A stretch of DNA of 64,000 bases, taken from positions 930,420-994,419 of the forward strand of contig NOKP01000011.1 of NCBI GenBank assembly GCA_002682825.1, written 5' to 3'. Below are positions 37,160-48,725 of this stretch, piece by piece. Numbering within the stretch: position 1 is the stretch's first letter; each line of letters starts with the position of its first letter. The position numbers and the translations under genes were made by a program. The notes under the pieces were generated by a model. The model worked only from the letters and a program-made list of their open reading frames with translations. It did no database searches and was not told the DNA's origin. The stretch comes from Neonectria sp. B-13. Lineage: Eukaryota > Ascomycota > Sordariomycetes > Hypocreales > Nectriaceae.

Positions 37160-38197
37160 ATGGCTACAAACAACCCACGAGTCAAGTCGGAGAAATTTCG
37201 AGAGATCCTTGGCTTGGAACATGGAGCGGGCAACCCCTCTGCTCCAGTTGATGTTACACAGCACCCGAAACCAGGCATCATCCAGCGAAAGAAAACCATC
37301 AAGCGCAGTGAGGTGATGGAGCAAGGCCGTGAACTTATTCAGAAACTCGGCGATGGCCAGTTGAAGACGGATATCAGTGAGGAGATGAATGCCTGGCTGG
37401 ACGAACACAAGGTCAAAGTGTTGACCGGGGAAGTCAAGGATCGAGTTTTTGTCTGGGGACTCCAACACGGCAGCAAGATCAAGTCGTGGGTCCACCAGGC
37501 GCCCGACGACCTGGAAGAGTATTCTTATACCTACGAAGAAGAGGTTCCTCGGTCGCTGCTCGTCCGACGCGACATACTCAACCAACCGCTGCAAGAGATG
37601 CGGCTGCTCGCAGCTGAATTGGACGAAGCTTGTCGACGACGAGTAATGCGCCCCGTTCGACGCCTGGAGAACGGGATAGATTGGCTGGATTGGCATGAGC
37701 GTGAGCGACATGAAGAACGTGAAACCGTTGTAGAGGAGCAAAAGAGAGTCCGACGCGAGTTTGCCGAAGCCACGGCCAAGCTGACGACCTCGTACGGAGA
37801 CCTCAAAGCCTACAACTCCAAGTTGGATGCTCTGCTCCTGAAAGCCGACAAGGTCCTCTCGGCAGTGCACCCGAATGACGACGGCCCATCCAAGAAGCGA
37901 CGAATCGAGGAGCCTTCGGCCAAGCAGGAGAAAACGGAGCAGGCTTCAACCAAGCAAGAGCGGATCGAGCAGCCAGCGGGCAACAATGAACGAATCACAC
38001 AAGATGTCCAGGTTCTGGTGGACACTCTCACGTTCAGGCTCCCGCTGAACCGTGCAGTGTTTGCACAGCTTGAAAAGGTTCTGAAGCACTTCGACGTGGA
38101 TGTCGTGAGTGGGATCGACTACGACCGCGAGAGATGCATTGCACGACGTACTGAGCGTATCAACGCGGTCTTAGGCTCAGAAGACGAGATGAATTGA
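37160..38197 (+). CDS. Uncharacterised coiled-coil protein, single exon
   Basis: An intronless 345-residue frame starting MATNNPRVKSEKFREILGLE. The middle (about residues 140-235) is rich in Glu, Arg, Leu and Lys with heptad-like spacing (RHEERETVVEEQKRVRREFA) and looks like a coiled coil. It is followed by a basic patch KKRRIEE, a possible nuclear signal, and a short charged repeat with Lys-Gln-Glu (AKQEKTEQAS then TKQERIEQPA). I do not recognise the family. Soluble and probably nuclear by composition, which is inference only. No intron and no membrane segment. Confidence 0.65.
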   Translation: MATNNPRVKSEKFREILGLEHGAGNPSAPVDVTQHPKPGIIQRKKTIKRSEVMEQGRELIQKLGDGQLKTDISEEMNAWLDEHKVKVLTGEVKDRVFVWGLQHGSKIKSWVHQAPDDLEEYSYTYEEEVPRSLLVRRDILNQPLQEMRLLAAELDEACRRRVMRPVRRLENGIDWLDWHERERHEERETVVEEQKRVRREFAEATAKLTTSYGDLKAYNSKLDALLLKADKVLSAVHPNDDGPSKKRRIEEPSAKQEKTEQASTKQERIEQPAGNNERITQDVQVLVDTLTFRLPLNRAVFAQLEKVLKHFDVDVVSGIDYDRERCIARRTERINAVLGSEDEMN

Positions 38198-38653
38198 GCC
38201 AAGGCGGCAATTGGGGGAGTGAACTGCGATGAGCCCAGGGCTATTCCTACATGCAAGTCGAGAAGTGTTGAGGAGGTCAATGAACGAGGTGCGACACTCT
38301 AGGAGGTTAAGACGGCATGGCATGATGGCGGAAATTCGTGTGGTTACAGGTCGAGTTTCCATAGAACCAGAATCTCAACTTCGACTAGTAAAACGACAGG
38401 AAGAATAGATTCAGTTGAGGCCATTCTGATATTGATTCATAACTTATCCCTACGAGATTCCCCATTAAGCAGGTCGGCCGAGGCCACGCCACGAACAGCC
38501 GTAAACAGTTTAGCGCCTCCCCAGTCCCCACACGCAAACGCCCCCATCCAAGCCGCTACCAACTGCGCTGCCCGCCCAAGTCGACAGCTCGCAGCAACCA
38601 AATTGCGACTTGAATCCATCATCCTCAATTCCTCAAGGACAACGAAACTGACC
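38198..38653. other. Intergenic, promoter of Asterix gene
   Basis: No gene was seen. The C/A-rich leader from about 38515 is probably 5' UTR. Confidence 0.45.
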
Positions 38654-39319
38654 ATGGCGCCCAACAAAGACTCTCGACGACCCGACCTGGGTGAGTTCCT
38701 TGCCCTATTCCCTCTCCGCGCCCTCCGAATAGTCCCCGAGTCCTTTACCCTCCGAGATGCGGCGATGCGATGCGACGCGACAGAAGCTAACCCCCCGAGC
38801 AGTCATCCCCTACCAGGAGCCCAAGGCCAAGAGCGAGTCCACGGACTTCTCGTCGACCATGGCCACGACTCTTCCCATGGCCGCCATGTTCACCCGGAAT
38901 AAGCTTATCGGATGGTACGTTTGGATTGGCTATGGAGCCACAGAGAGGCCAGCACGATGTGGAAATGATGCCATCGGGAGCATCAGCTTCGCGCGAGCTC
39001 CGATGGTGACGACCCACTCACGATGACGATGCTAACTCGGTCTCTCAACTAATAGGGCCGCTGTCGTCTTCTCTATCCAGAACTGGCTGGGCGAGAGCGA
39101 GGACGCGAAGAAGAACTCCACCACCCCGGGTTACTTCTCCGTCGGCATGGCTGGTACGTTCCTCCTGTCCCAATAGCGATCCTGCTCTGCGTGAATCTCT
39201 CTGATCTACGACCTCTCGCTAACGCTGGGCAAAATGCAGTCATGTCCCTGGCAATCACCTATCTGCCCATGTTCCTGCCGCCGGTTGGAGGTGCCGCTAA
39301 GCCCGCGCCCTTGATATGA
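38654..39319 (+). CDS. Asterix / UPF0139 membrane protein (PAT complex subunit)
   Basis: Exons 38654-38690, 38803-38914, 39056-39153 and 39240-39319 join with all phases matching, 108 residues, the family length. The start MAPNKDSRRPDLVIPYQEPK is the conserved SDPRRPxxxxxY-type lead, followed by three hydrophobic segments: METTLP-like MATTLPMAAMFTRNKLIGW, AAVVFSIQNWLG and VMSLAITYLPMFLPP. In animals Asterix (WDR83OS) works with CCDC47 as the PAT chaperone for multipass proteins at the ER translocon. The fungal role is inferred. Three introns in 0.33 kb of coding sequence make this an easily missed gene. Confidence 0.88.
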
Positions 39320-39689
39320 GATGAGACGAGTATATCAGCAGCGAACGGTCTATTCTTGGATGTGTAATAAAGACTTTGGGGGAGATCAAGGCAATCTAGG
39401 GGAGACACGGGGGGCAGGAGTCTTCGCGTCAGCGTCAGGTGCGCAGATCTGGCGTTGGGCTAGCTAGAGCTGGGGATGAGGCTCCGCGTACAAGTGTACG
39501 AACACTTTAATTTACGCTTTGTAATATCACGGATCAACATTTAGTCCATCGCCAAAGTACCATCAGATGGGCTGTTGAACAAAACGAAAGGTCAGTTTGA
39601 TTTGTACGTAAATGAAATCCGAGGGGACTTGGGCCGAAATTATCCTCTACCCCCATATACTGTTTATACCTAATATCCTCCTCATGCCC
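39320..39689. other. Intergenic between converging genes
   Basis: 3' regions of two converging genes. Nothing else was seen. Confidence 0.5.
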
Positions 39690-41896
39690 TCAATCCTCGA
39701 AAAACTTCCTTGCTCCACTTGGCACCTCAATAGCTTGCCAGATCATCGTGTGCTTGAGAACCGCCATAAGCTGGCCCGCAAACGGGATGTACATCTTCAT
39801 CTCGTACAGAAGCTCGCACGCTTTCCGGTACGTGTCTCCCTGAGAGATGGCACGCGGGAGATGAGGCAAGACCGTCACGGCAGCATTCCGGCACGCCTGC
39901 GCCATCCAGTACCCAAGACGCATCCCAAATGCGGCGCGATAAGCCCACAGGTTCGAAACGATGGATTCGCTGTGCTGGAAGGACAGACACAGCGCCGTTT
40001 GTCCGCCGTCGGGCTCCAAGAACGAAAGACGCGTGTAGGGCCGGAGGATTCTGAGGGCAAGGATGTCGTAATATAGCCTGTGCTGCAGTTAGAGAGCTGT
40101 TCCAGCCTCGTTTCTTCACAGCAAGCCCAAGCTATCCGAGACGGGCTACTGGAAAGGGTCAACGGGGACTCACTGAAGAACCATCTTGGGAGGGATCAAC
40201 CCGCGCTCATTTCCGAACTGTTCATGAAGAGCACACTTCCGCTGTAAAAGCTCCTTGTACAAGGCCTTGCTTTTAGCATAGTCGGGCACAATGCTGATGC
40301 GGTCTTCCTCGGCGTAGTAAAGAGCCCGGTCTGCGAACTCTGCAAAATCACATTCCGCGCGAGTACCCTCCCTCCGGTACGATGGCTGGCCTTGATTCGA
40401 GATCGGGTAGGGGCACCACGTGCCGTCCAGCGAGCCATGACTCGACGACGCATCGCCTTGGAAAGGCTTGGGAAGCAACGGCGTCTTGGTCCACATCGGA
40501 CGGGCGAGGAGGATGTGCATCTTGCTGTGATGCGGCGCATGAGTTAGCGGAAGTGGCAATATACACTACCGAATGGAAGAAAGGCTGTCTTTCTGTTGGC
40601 CTCAACTCACGCATCTAAGCTGTAGATTCCCCAGGCAATAGACGCGAGGGCGTGTTGAACTCGATCGTCAAACGTCTCTCCTTCGGTTGTCTGCAGCGCT
40701 GGCTCGGCTCTGAAGAAGCCGCAAGTGGCGTGGAGGTAAAAGAAGTTCTCGAGCAGTTTCGTTGCTCTGTCCCAGTTACCGGAAGCCTCTTCGTACATCC
40801 ATGCAAAGGCGAGTCCTTGCAGTAGGGGTATGGATGGTGGCTGTTCCGTTTCATCCAGGAGTCGGAGTGTTTCGTCGGCGAAGACGCGTCCTTGGGCCCG
40901 GACGGAGTCCCCTGGAGTTGAAATCTCGCCGTAGTACATCTGTTCGCATTTGCCACGGGTCAGAAAATGGGTTGCTTGGTTGCTGGGGATTTGAATCACT
41001 CACGGTAGCGACTGCTAGTATGGCGTTAACGAGGACCTCGGAGCAAAACCCACCGGGAATAGTTGCCTTGATATTGGGCGCAGGGTTGCTTCTAGCACGG
41101 AGATGCTCGAGGAACAGGTCTCGATCGATGATCCTCGCCAGTGAGTTGTCCCAGGTCCAGAAAAGGGCGAGAAGATGGTTCAGCGTGCCCTCGTTCATGG
41201 GGACCCGGGTCCATTGGGCAACTGGCAATTCGTCAAGCGGAAATCTCGATGTCCGTCTTGCTGGCTGCACGCTACGGCCACCACCCCAGGCCTCATCCGG
41301 CGTAAACTCATTTGGCTGCATCAGAGGAAAAGGTTTGGGAAGGCCGGAAAGCCGAGGAGGTGTCTCCTGAGCCGTCTCCTGGACCAACTCCTGCAGAATC
41401 TGAGGACTCTCGGCAGCCCGAAGCTTCATCAACGTTTGAATGGAACTAGACAGATCCTGTGTGTAGAGGGTATTCAAAACGGTACAAAGTTCGTTGTATT
41501 GCCCCCTAAGCTTCTTGTTGGCTGCATGCGCTGGATTCTCCGGCGCGCTGTAGATACACTCGGTTGATGCCGTTTCGCAAGCGGAACATATCGGCTTCTC
41601 GCCCTTACACTGAAAATGTGTCAACATGAGTTGGCGACGACGAGAATGCTTTGGGAAACCCAATGCTACTTACCTTGCTTTTGCGAGCCCGACAGCCTAC
41701 GCATCGAGACACACGACAGGTGTTAGCCAACCTCACAGAGCCTCTAGGGCGGGGAACTAGGAGTTGTACGTAGGCACGCAATCGAGGTGTGAGACTTCTT
41801 CTTCGATTGACGAATCAGCGACCGCTGCTCTTGCGCATTGGACTTGACCTCTGCCGGCTTGGGCAAGATGGGTTGCAGGGGTGTAAGCGAGGCCAT
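39690..41896 (-). CDS. Zn2Cys6 fungal transcription factor
   Basis: Exons 41896-41770, 41696-41674, 41609-41004, 40939-40611, 40524-40174 and 40077-39690 join with all phases matching, 607 residues. The binuclear zinc cluster is exact: C41-x2-C44-x6-C51-x6-C58-x2-C61-x6-C68, preceded by a basic stretch (RQSKKKSHTSIA). The cluster is spread over three exons, exon 2 being only 23 nt (CRARKSK). The rest matches the fungal-specific regulatory domain: HLLALFWTWDNSLARIIDRDLF, then WGIYSLDAKMHILLARP. Such factors bind CGG-type DNA repeats and control pathway genes. The target is unknown, and the neighbours do not form a cluster that would suggest one. Confidence 0.92.
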
Positions 41897-43854
41897 GACT
41901 GCTGGTGGATAAGGGAAGCCCCCGTAGTTTCGAATGTCTGCGAAGAGAAGAAGGGGAGTGGAGGCCCGGCAGAACAGAACAGACTTAGAGAGATATAGTG
42001 TTACCCGGTGGCAACTCGGCCAGGGGAGCAATGCTTTATGTGCCCACGTCAAGATGACATTGCCGCCGACGTGATGGCCAGCTTGATTGGCGGAAGGGGA
42101 ATGCCCAGGGTTGATCCGTGTTACGAACGCCCGGGCGGGCAGCGAGGAGAGAGAAGAGAGAGACAGCAGCCCAATAGCAGAGCCCGCCCGCTCAGCCATG
42201 GTTGCCTCGTGCGTGCGCCAAGCTGGCCATTCAGCCAGCCATGCCGCTGTGCTGTCTCGCAAGGCCTGCAGGGAGCATATGCCGTGAAGACGAGGCTGTA
42301 AGCAGCAATGCCAGGCCTGCAGCGAGACAGTTGACGTGGTCGGCTTTCATCTTACAATGCCGTTATAAGCAGATGTCTTTGGCCCAGCGTCTTCGCATCT
42401 CAAAGCCCGCCGCTGTGATCGTTGTTGCCGCGAGGCATTCACACGTCTACTGTACTATCCTGAACTTTATAGGCCTTGAATGAGACAGCATGTCATATTT
42501 GCGTCAAGCCCGTCTCACAATACGCAGCAGCAAAAGCAACGATCGGAACCAACAATGCGTAGCAGTTGAGCCAACATTCGGCACCAGAAACAACCAATCG
42601 CGGAGGAAACCCCGAAGCCGTGGAAAGAGGGGAAGTGAGGTAACTCGCGACGCCGGCACTGCGGTTCTGAGGGCCCGCCAACCCGGTCATTTTTGGGTAG
42701 GCCTCTGGCACTTTCGAGTTGGCCGGTGAAGCCTACGACGTCGTATTCTGTGACCACAGCACCCTGTCAGTCTTCACATTGCAATCCTCTCGTTTAGCGA
42801 TCGGCCCGGGCCTAAGAGTCAGAGAGATAAGACAACATCTACCGATCCGAGTCTCACACCCTCTGTCTGGGCCTTGCCCGTGTCGTCATCCAAGCCGTCG
42901 TCGATCTCGTTGGCCAAAACCCTTCGGGACCGCCCCGATGGAGTGATACATCGCTCTAGTTGCAGCCCGGGAGGTAGGTCCCTCATAAGCGCTAGCAAGC
43001 CATCATGCATTGTGCTGCTATAACCCTGAAGACGTGAGTGTCAGCGTTAATAGCCCCTTGCTTTATCTCGACTCGCGCGGAGCACCACGCCCTGTCGTAT
43101 TCAAGGTCGTGGTTTTGAGTAACAATGACGATCAACTATCGTCATTATTAGCCTATCTTGTGGTAGTTCTCGATCAGGGACCACCCGCTGGCGAATGAGA
43201 GGCCGCGTCGTCTTGGAAAAGGCAAGACATTTAGACCCAAATTGGAAACAATAGCTATTATGAGAATGCCCGCAAGCCCTGTCTCATACGTAGAATAAAA
43301 TAGCACCCCTGCTCGCATGAGCCGGGCCCCAGTGTTCTAGACGCAACACTTCCATGGTTTATAAAGTAGGTGTGCGACAATTGCCTAAATCACAGACGAG
43401 TCAATCGTCCGCTTCCCCAGCCGAGTCTCCGCGGAACACTCCCGGAATTACCTCACATGATCGGCAACACTAGCTTTGCATCGGCCGATCGGTTGAAAGA
43501 CGGGGGAGATAGGCACAGAGAAGGCGGCGAGAGGATATGCTATTTTGTAGGAGCATAATCGCTGATCGAAACTTGTACCGACGCTAGGCTCGCGTCTCTT
43601 TGTCTATCGTTGCCGCCTCATGCTAATCACCATGCCCTTTTCATTTGGGTCAAATGAAAACCAACCTACCTTACCCCCGTTAACGCCGGGAGACAATCCC
43701 GTTCTCCCCATGCCATGGAAGAAGAAAAATCAAGCAGAAATCCGTCCGTCCGTCCGCCCAACGCCCCAAGTCCCTTGCAGACCGAGAAAGCAAATCGTAC
43801 CACTCTTCGTCATCCTTTTGCCCATGTTCCTCTCGTGGAGATCATGATGATGCA
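41897..43854. other. Gene-free stretch
   Basis: No supported exon. It contains the transcription factor promoter, a small (TCCG)n run at about 43740-43757, and short chance frames. Confidence 0.45.
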
Positions 43855-44781
43855 TCACCGCCTCATACCACTGTAGTCTTGCATAAGATGCGCCATGTGA
43901 ACGTTGGTCGCCTTGCCGCCGCGCTTGCCCGCCCGCTTCCGCTGGGTCTTGGGCTTCGTGCCCAGGTTGGCGTTCTTGCGCGGGTCCTCGCTCGTCGGCT
44001 TCTGCCCCACGCTGACTAGCTTGCGGTGCATGTCGTCGGTGCTGGGTAGGGGCACGCGGTGCCACATGACGTGGAATTCGGGCTGGACGCTGTAGTGCAG
44101 CGAGGCGTCGTCGATCCAGACGCAGCGAGGCAGGTTGTCCTTCTTGGTACGCACGACGAGGATCTTGTGCTGGCGCTCGAGCGAGGAGAGCGTGTCCTCA
44201 CAGTCAGGCCAACCGTCCTTGAGATCCTTGACAGAAACACCCGAGGCATCCGTCTTGCGCTGCAAGTGAGCGAGCAGTGACGTAGCGTCCTTGACGCCCG
44301 GAATGATCGGACGGTGCGAGTACATTCCCGTCTCCCATGTCTGCTCGCTGAGGCCGCCGTCGGGTCTCCAGTCGATACGTGGGTGACCCCGAAGGCCGTC
44401 GGCCAGCTCGCGCTTATGCTCCTCGGCATAGCCGCGCAGACTCAGATGATCGATGATCTCGGTGATGGTCTTGTCCTCGCCCTTCTTCTTGAGGTACTCG
44501 ACGGCAAAGGTCATCTGAGTCTTGACCTCGGAGCCATAGCCCGTGAGCTGGGGCTGGGAGTAGGGCACGTCGGGCACGGCATCGCGCTTGCGCTTGACAC
44601 TCGGGGTGTTCGGATCGGAGGCGGCGGAGGGCGAGGGCGAGGGCGGCGCGAGCGAGGGCACTGCAAGGGACGCGGCCTTGGTGGTTACGGCTTTGGTAGA
44701 GGTCGGGTTGGAGAGCTTCGCCGCGGCGGAGGCGAGGTTTCCCTTGAAGGAGTTGGCCTGCTTGTCCAGGTACGAAGACAT
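43855..44781 (-). CDS. tfa2: Transcription initiation factor IIE subunit beta
   Basis: A single exon of 308 residues, from the ATG at 44781 (MSSYLDKQANSFKGNLASAA). A Ser/Pro/Ala linker is followed by a basic VKRKRD patch, and then two winged-helix units: EVKTQMTFAVEYLKKKGEDK and TITEIIDHLSLRGYAEEHKR, then RPIIPGVKDATSLLAHLQRK. The tail is basic (KPKTQRKRAGKRGGKA). This order matches TFIIE-beta (yeast Tfa2), which with TFIIE-alpha recruits and regulates TFIIH at the RNA polymerase II promoter and contacts DNA near the bubble. The frame extends upstream beyond 44781, but that part reads as C/T-rich leader. Confidence 0.92.
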   Translation of the reverse strand: MSSYLDKQANSFKGNLASAAAKLSNPTSTKAVTTKAASLAVPSLAPPSPSPSAASDPNTPSVKRKRDAVPDVPYSQPQLTGYGSEVKTQMTFAVEYLKKKGEDKTITEIIDHLSLRGYAEEHKRELADGLRGHPRIDWRPDGGLSEQTWETGMYSHRPIIPGVKDATSLLAHLQRKTDASGVSVKDLKDGWPDCEDTLSSLERQHKILVVRTKKDNLPRCVWIDDASLHYSVQPEFHVMWHRVPLPSTDDMHRKLVSVGQKPTSEDPRKNANLGTKPKTQRKRAGKRGGKATNVHMAHLMQDYSGMRR

Positions 44782-45612
44782 GGTGGGCGGGTGGACTGGC
44801 TGGGCTGATGGACGACGCCTCGTGGGGTTGACGGGAGGGAAAAGGTGTGAAGAGAAAGGTGGGAGGTTCGAGGCGGGAGGAGAAATGCGGGCGGCGAAAG
44901 GCGAAAGGAGGGACGGCGAACAAAGCACAGCGAAAGTGATGGTGAGGGTGAGGTGAAGCGAAGTCGAGATTGACGTTGATCCGTGAGCGAGGCGAGGCTG
45001 AAGGGCTGCCTACCTAAGTGTGGCGTCGCAGGTGGCATGTGCGTGGCGCGGTAGTTCAAACCCAGACACAATACTGAGCGAAGGCGGTCAGGGTTCACAG
45101 CCAAAGTTTGAGGCGCTTCAGCCACACAGCCTTGCGCAATGGCAACGTCGTCTCAACCAAACGGAAGATGCAAAGGTAGCCAATGAACTCTAATAAGTTG
45201 CGTCGTGGTCAATCGTTTTTCGTCGATTAAAAATGAGGATATACATCTACTGCCCAAGATTTCCTTCCCCTGGTTGAAAAAAAATCTTCCCATGCAACAC
45301 CGTGCTCCGTAGCCTTGCCTTGCGCAGCAGAAATTGTGCCCCTCGACAAGGATGCTATTTCATCCCTGGGCCTTCGCGCCCACCCCAACAAAAAAAATCG
45401 GGGAGCTCAATGGGTTTGGAGGCGCCCGCGGAATCATTCATGTCCAAGCCGGGATCTGTTGCGCGCGCCGTCTAAATTTGCCCGGTCCCAAGGCCAAACT
45501 CCTAATTGCACTGCCGGCCAGCTTCGGCGGCCGAGCCCACACTAGATTTCCCAGAAAAAAACACATTGCGATATGCGATACCAGCCAGAGGGGTTGGTCA
45601 TGGCGATGCGCT
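44782..45612. other. Intergenic, TFIIE-beta promoter and cytochrome b5 3' end
   Basis: The purine-rich stretch at about 44800-45000 is the leader of the TFIIE-beta gene on the other strand. No additional gene. Confidence 0.5.
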
Positions 45613-46168
45613 TCACGCCTGCGGCTGTTGGGACTGAGCGGCGGCTTGCTGCTGCAAGTACTGGTAACCGACGTAGGCAAGGAATCCGCCGGCAACGACG
45701 ACGGCGTAGAGGCCGAGGCTGAGACCGCCATCGGACTTGGTGGTAGCCTGAGAGTTGCCGGTGGAAGTGTTCTTGGGGCCAGGGTCGCCGGCCTGGAGGA
45801 AAGGAGTGTTAGCCTTCTGAAGCTGTGCGCAATTGGGTAGTGGGGATTGGGTTTCTTACCTGTCGCTTCAGCTCACCGACGTAGAGCTTCTCGAGAACCT
45901 CTCGGGCCTCGTCACTGTGGCCAACATCCTCAAAGGCCTCGGTGGAGTCCTGGCCAGCAACGTCCAACATGACCTCTTCACCACCACTGAGAGGAAAATG
46001 TTAGCGGGAGGCGTGCGCGCACAAGAGATAAGGGAGGGAAGAGACGTACGGGTGCTCATCAAGGAACTTGGTGCAGTCGTAGACCTTGTCGTGAATCACA
46101 ACGAACATGTCATTCTTGGTGTTGTGCTCAGCAACATCCTGGAAGGAGAACTCCTTGATCTCGGCCAT
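45613..46168 (-). CDS. Cytochrome b5, tail-anchored
   Basis: Exons 46168-46050, 45986-45860 and 45792-45613 join in frame, 141 residues. The haem-binding domain is complete, with H39 in DEHPGGEE and H63 in VGHSDEAR as axial ligands, spaced as in the family. A short Gly/Ser/Thr linker leads to one C-terminal membrane segment ([21 protein letters not shown]) and a Gln/Ala tail, the layout of tail-anchored ER cytochrome b5. It passes electrons to fatty acid desaturases, sterol enzymes and some P450s. The protein starts [20 protein letters not shown], and the first splice falls within HPGG. Confidence 0.95.
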
Positions 46169-48164
46169 TTCTGCGGTGTTGGTGGGGGGAGGCGGTCTCG
46201 GAGACGGTGTACGGAGAGCGTTTGAGAGAGCAGCGACGGGCGTGAGGTTTTAGGAAGCTGGCCGTTCGTTCCGGGTGGTGGGAAGCTTGTTGGAGTAGTT
46301 AAAGAGGAGAGTCGGCAATGAGAGAAGCAAGTGGAAAGTGGAAGAGGAGGAGGATGGAAACGAGGATGGATGGGATGGGATGGCAGAAAGCCTGAGAGAG
46401 CGCAATCGAGGCCACGGTGCCCGTCCCCTGTCGCGGCAGCCACACACTACAACAAGTGCTAGTGCGGGCTAGGGGCTAGGGACTGGGGACTTGGGGTCAA
46501 CCATTGGGACGTGGGCATGAGGTACGGAACAATCGACAAACTGTACCTCAACGGGTACTCGGAGCCTTAGAGCTGGGCGCCATAAAGTCCCCTAAGCCAG
46601 CGGGTATCACGAGCCGGTGGGTGGCCCCATCCGCGACCGGAGTCCAGCACGGCAGTCACCTCAGGTACCACCCAGGTACCTCCGCAGGTATCTTTCCCGC
46701 CACGACTCGCAACTGAAGAAGAAGAAAAACAGGGTCCAATGGGTCCCTCCCAGTCCCCCCTCCACATGTCTGCATCCACGCCGCCAACCCAGAGCCAAGA
46801 GAGACCAAAAGTCGACGCCGCCGCGCCGCGTTTCGTTACTGCTCCTGGTACGATCGGTTTGCCCAAGTTCCGACCCATGAGCACCCACTCCGTTGAAGCG
46901 GACCCGACCAATGGAAGGCTTCGATATTACCGTCCTCGAGCCCTGATTGGCCCACTGCCGCTGGTTTGTGCCCGGGTTCCAGGGGCTAGTTGCCTGGTGG
47001 GAGGTTCCTTTTCAGTAATCTTCTGCCGGTAAGCTTATCGATGCCCGCGGGCCAGCATTGAACAAGCCAGCGGCTCCAGTTCTAGGTACGAATACGCCGC
47101 GCAGTGCAGCAAACCTGCCCGGCTTTTCCCATCACCCCCGGGCAGCCAGCGCAAACCAGCCAGCACGAGCCAGAGGCCCGTCGTCACCGTCATTTCAACC
47201 CGAAAGCGACAGCGAGACAGCTCCCTCCCGGAATCCGGAATCCGGAATCACTACCGAGTGGGTTCTTATCTCTTTGCTCGTGGGGTTTTTCCCTTTGCCC
47301 ATTCATATTCCGCTTCTTCTTTGGGCGGTTTATTTCCGTCCGTTAATTCTAGCAAACAAAAAAAACACTGTATACCCCGTGCGCCTCCTCGGGATATCGA
47401 AATGCATTGACCAGGCGGACGGACTCTCTTTTTCATGAATCTCGGTGCATTTTATTACCCCGTCCTGTCCCCTCGGTACCCCGTGGACTCTCGGCTTCCG
47501 GCCCAGGAGGGAAATTTCCCTTTTCAGCAATCCCTTGGACCGCCGAAGAAACAAAACAACACCTCCGTCGAGCTTCTAGGCAACTATTTCCGGAGACTAT
47601 GCCGACCGCTCTACGCTCACACTGCTGTCCCTCACTTGTCGAGAGGAACCCTTCCGCCCACTCTCGCCCACTCTCGCGACACTACCCCGCCTCCGTGAAA
47701 GCCACTAGGTCAACCGCCGCGGGCCCGTGATAGGTGCTGTGCGCTGTGCAAACTGGGGAATGGGGGAACCAGGGAACCGATGCCCTCCAACCATCTGTCT
47801 CGACGCCTGCCTCGCTCGCCTTGGCCTTGCTTTTGTATCTATTTTCCCCGGAGCGTGAGGCTGGAGCTAAGAGCGTAAGTCTGTAAAGGCGATACCTCGG
47901 CCACGTCTTTTGCAATCCCGATTCCCGGATTCCCGAGGAGGCGTCGTCTTGAGGCGGGGTTCTGGCGCATCGTGCATCGTGCAGTCGTCCGCTTGTGCTT
48001 TATCTGGGCATGATACACGGTGCAGTTCGTGAATAATTGCCAATTAGCAACTTGACCTTTGCACTCCACTCCATCTCTCTGTCGGCCATATCTCCGCAGT
48101 GCGTCCTGCAGCATCGGTTGTTGCTGTGTCACAGTATTCCCCAATCCCTTGTGTGGCTCAAGCT
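46169..48164. other. Gene-free stretch
   Basis: The first about 280 bp are the purine-rich (on +) leader of cytochrome b5. The rest has no supported exon on either strand. Confidence 0.45.
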
Positions 48165-48725
48165 TCAGGAACCTTCTACGAGGCTGATCGCTCTCTGTAA
48201 AACATCCTGATCATCTTTGAAAGTCAACCTCTGTAGCGCTTCCTCGTAGCCAAAGAAGTGCACCGTGAACCCTTCCTCGCCATCAACTGACTCAGTCCCG
48301 GCTGACTCAACCTCGGCGATGAACCACCAGATCAACTTGATGTTTGCCGCGCTTCCGCCAAGCTCTCGGACCGTAAGCATAAATGGCTCTGTGAGCTCAG
48401 GATACGAACGCGCTTGGTCAGGAACGTGGGACGTCTCCATCGGGCCCGGGGCGCGAGTAGACATATTCACGGGGTGCAGATGGCATGGGTAGCCCGTCTC
48501 TTCTTGCACCTCCCGAAGCGCCGCCTCGCCCCGCGACTCGCCACAGTTCCTCCGGCCCTTGGCGAGGAGCCATTCTCCGCTTGTCTGGTTATCAAGGTGT
48601 GGACGGTAGTGAAGCAGGCACACCTTGTTCGTGTGTCCCGAGAAGTCAAACAGGACCGCACCACTGCTCTCGACGAATTGTTCCGAGGTATATTGAGTGT
48701 TTGGGAACTTGGAGGTTGCCATCAT
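48165..48725 (-). CDS. Nudix hydrolase
   Basis: A single exon of 186 residues. The Nudix box is exact: G57-x5-E63-x7-R71-E-V-Q-E-E-T-G-Y79 (GRRNCGESRGEAALREVQEE). The metal-binding glutamates are present, so hydrolysis of a nucleoside diphosphate linked to another group is expected. The substrate is not shown. Preceding strands (SSGAVLFDFSG, KVCLLHY) form the usual Nudix sheet. The frame is open upstream to about 49049, but without a compelling start. The two adjacent ATGs at 48725 and 48722, immediately before the first strand of the fold, are taken as start. Confidence 0.85.
   Translation of the reverse strand: MMATSKFPNTQYTSEQFVESSGAVLFDFSGHTNKVCLLHYRPHLDNQTSGEWLLAKGRRNCGESRGEAALREVQEETGYPCHLHPVNMSTRAPGPMETSHVPDQARSYPELTEPFMLTVRELGGSAANIKLIWWFIAEVESAGTESVDGEEGFTVHFFGYEEALQRLTFKDDQDVLQRAISLVEGS

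Noticed and set aside
36721..37251. A Pro/Ser-rich frame starting MAANKEAVEDLVPSPKP
   Set aside because: It overlaps the start of the following well-formed gene in another phase and loses protein-like character after about 60 residues.
39690..46168. A possible biosynthetic cluster around the Zn2Cys6 factor and cytochrome b5
   Set aside because: No backbone synthase, P450 or transporter is present, and TFIIE-beta lies in between. These are independent genes.
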